From an uncultured bacterium (GTDB lineage: Bacteria; Bacillota; Clostridia; Lachnospirales; Lachnospiraceae), in NCBI GenBank assembly GCA_947086625.1, contig CAMTZV010000058.1, forward strand, positions 1-7,528: a DNA stretch of 7,528 bases, written 5' to 3'. Positions within the stretch are counted from its first letter, which is position 1; the number at the start of each line of letters is the position of its first letter. This document shows positions 1 to 6,049 of this stretch, one piece after another. A program made the position numbers and the translations under genes. The notes under the pieces are model-generated. The model did not search any database, was not told where the DNA came from, and saw nothing but the letters and a program-made list of their open reading frames with translations.

Positions 1-355
1 CCCGCGTAAAGACCTCTTCAAACTTTTGTGGATCTATGGGCTTTAACAGATAATCCACTGCGCCCAGCTTCATCGTCTGGCGCACAAGCGTAAAATCGTC
101 GTAGCCGCTTAAAACGATTGAGCGGATGCCAGGGTGCTTTTCCCGCAGCTCCTTTAGCAGCGAAACGCCGTCCATGCCCGGCATTTTGATATCGGTCAGC
201 ACGATGTGCGGGCGCAATTCCCCGACCGCCGCCAGCGCCGCTTCCCCGTCGGCGGCCTCCCCGCAGATGAAAATCCCGTAATCCTCCCAGTCCAGAATCC
301 TGCGAAGCCCCTCCCGGATCTGATTTTCGTCGTCCACAATCAATAACTTATACAA
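1..355 (-). CDS. YesN-type response regulator, receiver domain (3' end outside window)
   Basis: This is the cytoplasmic partner of the adjacent histidine kinase and accepts a phosphate from it. The 118 visible residues form one complete CheY-like receiver domain. The acidic pair is D8-D9 in LLIVDDE, the phospho-acceptor is D55 in VLTDIKMPGMDG, the switch residue is S83 in IVLSGYDDF, and the conserved lysine is K105 in DYLLKPID. The SGYDDF and DYLLKP wording is typical of YesN-like regulators, which carry an AraC-type helix-turn-helix at the C-terminus. That part would lie beyond base 1 and is not seen. The start is TTG at 355-353: no ATG, GTG or TTG lies in frame just upstream, the next methionine falls after the D55 loop, and a GGAGAAGGG Shine-Dalgarno sits directly before it. 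The gene overlaps the kinase gene by 8 bases. The likely targets are this operon's own genes, by inference. Confidence 0.93.
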   Translation of the reverse strand, partial: MYKLLIVDDENQIREGLRRILDWEDYGIFICGEAADGEAALAAVGELRPHIVLTDIKMPGMDGVSLLKELREKHPGIRSIVLSGYDDFTLVRQTMKLGAVDYLLKPIDPQKFEEVFTR

Positions 356-2138
356 CTTGCCCTTCTCCTGTTTCCGTAATCGGCACCTTAAGCTTTACCG
401 CCGTCCCGCAGGCCTCGATGCTGTTGATCGAAAGCCCGTACTGCGCCCCGTACATCAGCTTCAGCCGCATGTCCACATTTTTTAAGCCGATGCTCCCGAA
501 CTCATCCTGATCCCCGGAGGCGCTCAGCGCTTCCCGTATCTCTGCGAGCCGCTCCGGTGGTATGCCGACTCCGTTGTCGTAAACGGTGATCTCCAATACA
601 TCCTCCCTCTTCTTTGCCTGAATGCCGATGAGCTTGTCCCGGCAGACCGCATCCAGCGCGTGTTTGATGGCGTTTTCCACAAGCGGCTGTAAGATAAGCT
701 TTGGCACCTGCTCGTCTAAAACGTCCTCCGCCGCCTCAATATTTACCTCCAGCTTTTCATTGTAACGGTAGGACTGCAGCCGGAGATAGTTTTGAATGTA
801 TTCCAGCTCCTTTTCCAGCGCGATCGTTTTTTCGCCCGTGCGGCTGCTCCACCGGAACAGATTGCCGAGTATCGCGATCATCGCCGCCGTATCCTCATCC
901 TGATGTGTGATGGCGCTCGACTTGATGCTCTCCAGCGTGTTATACAGAAAATGCGGGTTGATCTGCGTCTGCAGGGCGTTGATCTGTGCGTTTTTCCGCT
1001 GGATCTCCGCCCGGTAAACGCGTCCCACGTAGGCGTTTAGCTCCTCGCACATCTCGTTGAACGACTCGCTGATCCTCCCGATCTCGTCCTGTGCGTCCAC
1101 CGGCAGCCGCGTCTGAAAATTCCCCTCCTGAAGCTTTTGCATGGAATCCAGAAGAATTGTCACCTTTTTCTGAAACACATGGTAGAGCAGGTAGCCAAGC
1201 AGCATCGTCGCAGCGATCGCGAGGATAACGACGCACATCACCTGATTTTTTACGTCGTTGATCCGGGAAAGCAGGACATTTTCCGCCAGCACATAGAACG
1301 CGCTCAGCCCGGAACTTCCAAGATTTTTACGGATCTGACAGACCTTCCCGCCCGCCGCCTCATGCCCGAGCCTTTGCACCGTACCGCAGAGAGCGGTATC
1401 CGTACAGTACAGCACCTCGTCCTCCCTGTTCAGCAGGTACAGATCGCCCTGCCCCGCGTCCGTGCTGACGCCCGCATCCTGCTCAAAGCAGCTAAGCGGG
1501 ATGTTGATCAGATAAATCCCTACCAGCTTTTTCATCGGAAACAGGGAAGAATCAAAGATCTTCCCCATGCAGCTCACGACTGCCTCCCGCCCGCGGATGC
1601 AGTATTTCGTCGGATCGGCGTATCCGATCCGAATATCCTCCTCCGATGCGAGAAACGCTGTGATCTCCTCATCCTCCAGAAACGCGTAGCTCGGATTGAC
1701 CTCATAGGACGCCTGACGCGTATAAGAATAGACGTTTCCACGGGAGGAGACGAGAATGATATCGCTGATATTTTCATCCGCATAGCTGATGCCGGAAAAA
1801 AACACTTGGATATCCTGTATATTTTTATAATCGTAGGCGCTCTGTTCATCCCTGCTGATTTTTGAAAAAATTACAAAAATTTCACTGTTATGGATGTAAT
1901 TTCTCAGGCTGTACATGCGGTTGTACTCCTCCTGCGCAAAATCCGCAAGGCTTTCCAGCCGTTTCTCTCCAAGCTCGATCTCCTTCTCCCTCAAAATGAG
2001 TGAAAAGCGCTTTGTCACAAAGCCGATGACGAGCAGGAGCGATAGGATCAGTGTCGCCTCAAAGCAGAGCGTCAGCTTCAAAAAGCTGCTGACGTTTCGG
2101 TATTCTTTTCGGATGCTGCATACGATCTTTTTTATCAT
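348..2138 (-). CDS. YesM-type sensor histidine kinase (HisKA_5/HATPase family)
   Basis: This is a membrane sensor kinase of 596 residues that should phosphorylate the response regulator encoded just downstream. One membrane helix lies at about 22-42 and a second at about 299-322. Between them is an extracytoplasmic domain of about 255 residues, of the size expected for a Cache-like ligand sensor. A HAMP linker spans about 320-374. The phospho-acceptor is H396 in the family motif QINPHFLYNTLES. The ATP-binding domain shows the N box LQPLVENAIKHA (483-494), the G1 box DNGVGI (521-526) and GSIGLKN (548-554). The start ATG overlaps the stop of the alpha-galactosidase gene as ATGA and is preceded by AGGAAGG. 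The outer domain has six cysteines (C180, C190, C217, C245, C251, C267). The ligand is unknown; related kinases often sit beside sugar importers. The gene is intact and of normal length for the family. Confidence 0.95.
   Translation of the reverse strand: MIKKIVCSIRKEYRNVSSFLKLTLCFEATLILSLLLVIGFVTKRFSLILREKEIELGEKRLESLADFAQEEYNRMYSLRNYIHNSEIFVIFSKISRDEQSAYDYKNIQDIQVFFSGISYADENISDIILVSSRGNVYSYTRQASYEVNPSYAFLEDEEITAFLASEEDIRIGYADPTKYCIRGREAVVSCMGKIFDSSLFPMKKLVGIYLINIPLSCFEQDAGVSTDAGQGDLYLLNREDEVLYCTDTALCGTVQRLGHEAAGGKVCQIRKNLGSSGLSAFYVLAENVLLSRINDVKNQVMCVVILAIAATMLLGYLLYHVFQKKVTILLDSMQKLQEGNFQTRLPVDAQDEIGRISESFNEMCEELNAYVGRVYRAEIQRKNAQINALQTQINPHFLYNTLESIKSSAITHQDEDTAAMIAILGNLFRWSSRTGEKTIALEKELEYIQNYLRLQSYRYNEKLEVNIEAAEDVLDEQVPKLILQPLVENAIKHALDAVCRDKLIGIQAKKREDVLEITVYDNGVGIPPERLAEIREALSASGDQDEFGSIGLKNVDMRLKLMYGAQYGLSINSIEACGTAVKLKVPITETGEGQVV
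356..364 (-). promoter_or_regulatory. Ribosome binding site inside the kinase gene, for the TTG-started regulator
   Basis: The minus-strand stretch GGAGAAGGG, at about 360-368, ends four bases before the TTG start of the response regulator and lies within the last codons of the kinase gene. This entry marks the spacer and the 3' part of that site. The strong site supports TTG as the true start and implies that regulator translation depends on ribosomes finishing the kinase gene. Confidence 0.6.
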
Positions 2139-4228
2139 AGTCCTTCCTGCTTTTTCCAGAGAATCGCCAGCGCGTCGCCGCGCTCTCTCATGTGCGTCAC
2201 AAACTGTCCCTCCTTAAACCAGAAATCGTGCGGACACGCCTCGTACACCGCCAGCGGCTCATACCCCTCTCCCATATCAACCCGGATCTCCTGCTCCGCC
2301 TCAAAGCTGTGGACAATGAGATACGAGCGGCCGCCATGCCTGCCCTGCCGCCAGATTGCCTGCCAGCCCGTAAGCCTTCGCCAGCTTTTCTGCTTCGTCC
2401 CGTAAAAGGACGTCACGCCGTCCGTCTGAATGTCGTACAGCTGCCGGTAAAACACAAGACCGCGGCCAATCAGCTCCCACTGCTCCCCTGTAAGCTCTGC
2501 GACGTCCCCGGAAAGGCACAGGATGCCAGAGAAAGCCGCCGACATCGAGTAGCAGATCCGCTTTGCGCTATCCGACGCGCGCACGACACACCAGACAAGC
2601 AGCTTGTCGGGCCGAACGAGCCGGTGCATGCTTCCCGCGATGACCGGAATCTCCGGTTCCTCGTGGGCGTCCGAAAACGAGACGAGATCGGCAGCCGCCA
2701 GAAACGACGGCTCCGCCCGGTGTCCGCCGGACGCGCACAGCTCCAGGCAAAGCTCCGGCATTCCGGAGCGTATCCCGCGATAAAACTCCTCCGATGCCCG
2801 GACCGCCTCGTAAAGCCCCTGCCCGAGACTTTCGGCGCCGTCGCAGCCGATGCCGATCGACTCGTTGTAGTCCATTTTCACATAGGCAAAGCCATATGTC
2901 CCCAGCAGATCGACCACCGTTTTTTGCAGATAGCGCTTCGTCCACGCATCCCGCATATCCCAGAAAAACCGCTCGCCCGACCGGATCACATGCCCGTCTC
3001 TTTTCAAGAGATGCTCCTCATGGCGCCGCGCCTTTGCCAGCATTCCGACCACCTCCGGCTCAAACCAGATCCCGGGCTTTAACCCGGCGTCCCGGATATG
3101 CGAGACGCTCTCCTGCAAGCCGCCCGGAAACAGCTCATCGGAAACCTCCCAGTCTCCCATATTGTGCTCCCAGCCGTTCTCCCGGTCCGCATACCAGCCC
3201 GCGTCGATCACAAAGTAGTCGACGCCCTTTCCCCGCAGCGCCTGTGCCTCCCGCGCGATACCCGGCGCATCGGGCTTTCCCCAGCTCGTACAAAATTCAT
3301 TATAAACGACCGGAAGCCGTTTGTCTCCCTCAAAAAGCAGCCGCGACGCATCCTGCAGCTGCGTAAGGTTCTGGCAGGCCGCATCAAACCCCTCCGCGGA
3401 GGCCGTGAGGTACGCATCGGGCGTCTCAAACGTCTCGCCCGGCAGCAAACGCTTTTTCCAGTGCCCGAACTCAAAATCCGCGATGCCCCCGGAAAGGCAC
3501 AGGCCCCCGTCCCTGCAAAAAAGCTCCATCTGCCACGAGGATCCGCAGCCGAGCATCGCTGCCCACACGACGCCATGCTCCGTGTCCTCGACCGCCGCAA
3601 ACGGAAAAAATTTGCGCACGGGAAGGGAGCCCGTCTGTCCGAACCGCTCTGCGGCGGTCCCGTGCCCCGACCAGGAGCGCTCAAGCTGCAAATCCGCGAT
3701 ACTTCCCCGCTCAACCTGCCCCTCCGCGCTCCATTTGCTCCGTATCCGGTAATAAAAAAGCGCGTCCTCCCGCGACAGTGGAAAGGGTGTCAGCATCCCA
3801 AGCGAAAAGGAGGCGAGCATCGTCATCGCAAGCTCGCTTTCTCCGGCGTTTCGCACGCTTACCGCGCACCGCACCGCCCGCTGCCCTTCTTTGTATCGCA
3901 GAACATGGCTCGCCACAAGGCCCGCCGTATGCGAAAACTCCGTCGTAACCGTCACGGTGTCCTCGTCCCTCTCGCAGCGCTGCCCGACGCAGCTCAGATC
4001 GCCGGAAAGGCCGCCGTCCCGCATCGTATGCCCCGCCGCAAAGCCGCCGCATGCCGCCTCCCCCTCCAGCGCAAGCTGCACCATGGAATCCGCGTGCCCC
4101 GGCCTCTCCCAAAAAATCTGTTCCTCCATCCCGCACGGAACAAGCACAAGCTCCACCCGTCCGCTCTCGTCTGTCACATAAAGCGCCGTCAGCTCCCCAA
4201 GCGCATATTGACTCATCGCTTTTCTCAT
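2135..4228 (-). CDS. GH36-type alpha-galactosidase, cytoplasmic
   Basis: This enzyme of 697 residues probably hydrolyses terminal alpha-linked galactose from imported oligosaccharides by a retaining mechanism. It has no signal peptide, so it should act in the cytoplasm. The N-terminal 300 or so residues match the beta-sandwich region of GH36. The catalytic barrel follows, with IDAGWY (341-346), GIWFEPE (386-392), the nucleophile candidate D453 in YVKMDYNE, ASGGHR (499-504) and the acid/base candidate D520 in DLVSFSDAHE. The 67-residue gap between the two aspartates fits the family. Classical GH36 enzymes read KWDMN at the nucleophile, so KMDYN marks a divergent subgroup, and activity on alpha-N-acetylgalactosamine or another alpha-galactoside cannot be excluded. 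The first ATG is preferred because AAAGGGG lies 7 bases upstream; the ATG five codons in has no good site. It follows the permease gene by 19 bases and overlaps the kinase gene by 4. Confidence 0.9.
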   Translation of the reverse strand: MRKAMSQYALGELTALYVTDESGRVELVLVPCGMEEQIFWERPGHADSMVQLALEGEAACGGFAAGHTMRDGGLSGDLSCVGQRCERDEDTVTVTTEFSHTAGLVASHVLRYKEGQRAVRCAVSVRNAGESELAMTMLASFSLGMLTPFPLSREDALFYYRIRSKWSAEGQVERGSIADLQLERSWSGHGTAAERFGQTGSLPVRKFFPFAAVEDTEHGVVWAAMLGCGSSWQMELFCRDGGLCLSGGIADFEFGHWKKRLLPGETFETPDAYLTASAEGFDAACQNLTQLQDASRLLFEGDKRLPVVYNEFCTSWGKPDAPGIAREAQALRGKGVDYFVIDAGWYADRENGWEHNMGDWEVSDELFPGGLQESVSHIRDAGLKPGIWFEPEVVGMLAKARRHEEHLLKRDGHVIRSGERFFWDMRDAWTKRYLQKTVVDLLGTYGFAYVKMDYNESIGIGCDGAESLGQGLYEAVRASEEFYRGIRSGMPELCLELCASGGHRAEPSFLAAADLVSFSDAHEEPEIPVIAGSMHRLVRPDKLLVWCVVRASDSAKRICYSMSAAFSGILCLSGDVAELTGEQWELIGRGLVFYRQLYDIQTDGVTSFYGTKQKSWRRLTGWQAIWRQGRHGGRSYLIVHSFEAEQEIRVDMGEGYEPLAVYEACPHDFWFKEGQFVTHMRERGDALAILWKKQEGL

Positions 4229-4231
4229 TCG

Positions 4232-4259
4232 TTTACCCCTTTACATTTTACCCCTTTAC
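4232..4259 (-). repeat. Tandem 13-base duplication around the permease 2 stop and alpha-galactosidase ribosome binding site
   Basis: TTTACCCCTTTAC (plus-strand reading) occurs perfectly at 4232-4244 and 4247-4259, a period of 15 bases. On the minus strand each copy contains AAAGGGGTAA. The upstream copy supplies the last codons and the TAA stop of permease 2, and the downstream copy supplies the Shine-Dalgarno of the alpha-galactosidase gene. The arrangement looks like a local slippage duplication that created a ribosome binding site. Confidence 0.85.
4241..4246 (-). other. ATG-TAA start-stop in the gap before the alpha-galactosidase gene
   Basis: On the minus strand, ATG at 4246-4244 is followed at once by TAA at 4243-4241. 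It lies one base after the permease 2 stop and four bases after a GGGG run that could act as a Shine-Dalgarno. It could capture or delay ribosomes between the two genes. It may equally be a by-product of the repeat. Confidence 0.35.
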
Positions 4260-5072
4260 CGCGCCTGTCGTAAGCCCTGAAATAAATTGCTTCTGCGCCG
4301 CCAGATACAGGATCACGATCGGCAGCGTGGCAAACATCACATACGCGAACACGGTACCCCAGTCCGACGCATACGGGCCGATCGCCGTGTAGATGCCAAC
4401 CGTGATCGTCTTGACCTGCCCGATCAAAAGCGGCGTCAGAAAGTCGTTCCACATGGACAATCCGATAAAAATCGCGATCGTCGTCGTGCACGGCTTCACC
4501 AGCGGCATAACGATGCGCGCATAGATTGTAAAGCTTCCCGCGCCGTCTATGATCGCCGCCTCCTCGAGCTCCTCCGAGATGCCGCCGATAAAGCCCTGGT
4601 ACATGAACACCGAAAACGATATGCTCCCGGAGACGAACACGAGAATGAGTCCCGGCAGGTTCCCGGTCAGATGCACCTTGTTAAACATCGTCACAAGCGG
4701 GACGTACACGATCACGTAGGGCACCATCAGTCCAAACAGGAAATAGAGCGAGAGCACCTTCGAGAGCCTGTTTTTTTCCCGCGCCAGATAGTACGCCGCC
4801 AGCGAGGAGAGAAACATACAGATCCCCGCGCCGAACACCGTGATCAGTACCGAGTTGCGGTACATGGATAAGATGCTCACATTCGGGTCGTTTAACACGC
4901 TCATGATGTTGTCTGCGATCGGCGGGATCGGCAGCGACATCGGGGACGACGAGATCTGCTGCGTCGGCTTCCAGATATTGACAACCGTAATATAGAGGGG
5001 GAGCGCAAAAACCGCAACCATCGCGATCAGCAGCGCCCAGAGTACCACGCTTTTCGGTTTCACCTTTTTCAT
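4248..5072 (-). CDS. CUT1 ABC sugar transporter, inner-membrane permease 2 (MalG/UgpE-like)
   Basis: This is the second membrane subunit of a carbohydrate importer, 274 residues long, which is usual for the family. Six hydrophobic segments are visible at about 8-30, 73-95, 107-131, 141-161, 189-209 and 243-263. The cytoplasmic EAA loop, which docks the ATPase, reads EELEEAAIIDGAG at 167-179 and continues to the conserved MPLVKP. The C-terminus FISGLTTGAVKG is the hallmark ending of MalG-type permeases. The start ATG lies one base after the stop of permease 1, with AAGGAG seven bases upstream, so translation is almost certainly coupled. It should pair with permease 1 and receive substrate from the lipoprotein encoded upstream. 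No ATPase gene is in the window. The exact sugar cannot be read from the sequence; an alpha-galactoside is inferred from the downstream enzyme. Confidence 0.95.
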   Translation of the reverse strand: MKKVKPKSVVLWALLIAMVAVFALPLYITVVNIWKPTQQISSSPMSLPIPPIADNIMSVLNDPNVSILSMYRNSVLITVFGAGICMFLSSLAAYYLAREKNRLSKVLSLYFLFGLMVPYVIVYVPLVTMFNKVHLTGNLPGLILVFVSGSISFSVFMYQGFIGGISEELEEAAIIDGAGSFTIYARIVMPLVKPCTTTIAIFIGLSMWNDFLTPLLIGQVKTITVGIYTAIGPYASDWGTVFAYVMFATLPIVILYLAAQKQFISGLTTGAVKG

Positions 5073-5073
5073 G

Positions 5074-5931
5074 TCAAATCTCCTTTTTCTTCATGACCTT
5101 CAGCTGGACGAGGGTAATCGCCACGATAATAAAAAACAAAAATACCGCGATCGCCGAGGAATAGCCCAGCATATTGTTTCCGAACGCCTGCGTCACAATG
5201 TTGTACGTGATCGTCTCCGTGGAATAGCCCGGCCCGCCGTTTGTGATGACCTTCACGATGTCATACTGCTTCATCTCTGTCATCACGCTCATGATGACGC
5301 TGATCGTGATCCCCGGGACAATCATCGGAAGCGTCACGTAGCGGAACTTCTGCCAGCTGTTTCCGCCGTCCATCGTGCACGCCTCGTAAAGCTCCTCCGG
5401 CACGGTCTGGATCGACGCCAGATAGAGCACCATATGAAATCCGAGCGTCCGCCAGATCTCAATGACGCAGATGCTTTTGATGGCGTTATCCGTGTTCCCG
5501 ATGTAGTCCGTGACCAGATGGCCGAGCCCTTCCATTTCCAGTATCCCGTTGAGCACGCCCGTGTACGAGAGGATGGAAAGCCAGATAAAGGAAATCGCCA
5601 CCGTACTGATGACATAGGGCAGAAAAAAGATGCTGCGCAGTACGTTGATCATCCGCCCCGCCCGGTTTAGAAGCGTCGCGATAAACAGCCCCAGCACATT
5701 CACCGTGACGCTGACGATAAGCGTAATTTTCAGCGTGACAACGATTGCGTTGCGCAGCCTCGCGTCCCCGAGCATATCCACATAATTTTTCAGCCCGACG
5801 ACATGAAAGGACGCCGATATGCCGTTCCAGTCCGTAAAGCTTAAATAAAAGGCTCCCAGAATCGGCACGATCAAAAGCAGCGTATAGACCACAAACGCCG
5901 GAGCCAGATAAAGTTTTGTTCGTTTTAGCAT
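5074..5931 (-). CDS. CUT1 ABC sugar transporter, inner-membrane permease 1 (MalF/UgpA-like)
   Basis: This is the first membrane subunit of the importer, 285 residues long. Hydrophobic segments are visible at about 8-31, 66-89, 98-121, 155-175, 205-222 and 259-277, as expected for UgpA/LacF-type permeases without the extra large loop of enteric MalF. The N-terminus YLAPAFVVYTLLLIVPI and the FTDWNG motif just after it are typical. The EAA loop that contacts the ATPase is EELYEACTMDGGNSWQKFRY (179-198), followed by VTLPMIVP. The NGGPGYSTETITYNI segment near 231-245 is also a family signature. AGGGAGA lies a few bases before the start ATG. A 118-base gap holding two hairpins separates the gene from the binding-protein gene, while permease 2 starts one base after its stop. 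Confidence 0.95.
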   Translation of the reverse strand: MLKRTKLYLAPAFVVYTLLLIVPILGAFYLSFTDWNGISASFHVVGLKNYVDMLGDARLRNAIVVTLKITLIVSVTVNVLGLFIATLLNRAGRMINVLRSIFFLPYVISTVAISFIWLSILSYTGVLNGILEMEGLGHLVTDYIGNTDNAIKSICVIEIWRTLGFHMVLYLASIQTVPEELYEACTMDGGNSWQKFRYVTLPMIVPGITISVIMSVMTEMKQYDIVKVITNGGPGYSTETITYNIVTQAFGNNMLGYSSAIAVFLFFIIVAITLVQLKVMKKKEI

Positions 5932-5950
5932 AGGTTTCTCCCTGTAAGAG

Positions 5951-5988
5951 AGGGCGGCTCAAAGCACCGATTCACTTCAAGCCGCCCC
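5951..5988 (-). promoter_or_regulatory. Strong intercistronic RNA hairpin before permease 1
   Basis: In the transcript, GGGGCGGCUUGAAG (5988-5975) pairs with CUUUGAGCCGCCCU (5964-5951) over 14 positions, three of them G-U, around a 10-base loop. No uridine tract follows, so it does not look like a complete intrinsic terminator. It ends 19 bases before the permease start, close to the AGGGAGA ribosome binding site but not covering it. Such hairpins between binding-protein and permease genes commonly protect the upstream message from 3' decay, or cause partial termination, so that more binding protein is made. Confidence 0.75.
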
Positions 5989-6013
5989 TCATGTTCGTTA
6001 CTGCCCGCTCCAT

Positions 6014-6038
6014 GACCGGCAGCACATGCTTACCGGCC
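6014..6038 (-). promoter_or_regulatory. Second, smaller intercistronic hairpin after the lipoprotein gene
   Basis: In the transcript, GGCCGG (6038-6033) can pair with CCGGUC (6019-6014), including one G-U pair. An inner AGC/GCU stem and a four-base loop are separated from it by a small internal loop. It begins 11 bases after the lipoprotein stop codon. It has no uridine tract, so a role in mRNA stability is more likely than termination. It is weaker than the neighbouring hairpin. Confidence 0.45.
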
Positions 6039-6049
6039 GTCTCCTCTGA

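Noticed and set aside
1137..1865. A 242-codon open frame on the plus strand opposite the kinase gene
   Set aside because: It lies wholly opposite the kinase outer domain, HAMP and membrane segments, has no convincing ribosome binding site and resembles no protein family; it is a shadow frame.
2192..3082. A 296-codon plus-strand frame opposite the catalytic part of the GH36 gene
   Set aside because: The composition is Arg/His/Pro-rich and there is no domain or start signal; it is explained by the third-position GC bias of the real gene.
2135..4228. The GH36 enzyme as inactive because the KWDMN motif is missing
   Set aside because: The aspartate itself is kept in KMDYN, the second aspartate is kept in SFSD, and their spacing fits the family, so loss of activity is not supported.
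3098..4273. A 391-codon open frame on the plus strand opposite the alpha-galactosidase gene
   Set aside because: Its product is very rich in Arg, Pro and His with no recognisable domain. The minus-strand frame carries full GH36 motifs. Long antisense frames are expected opposite GC-rich coding sequence.
5951..5988. The strong hairpin as an intrinsic terminator that ends the operon
   Set aside because: No uridine tract follows the stem, and the next gene is the matching permease on the same strand. Partial termination remains possible, but not a full operon end.
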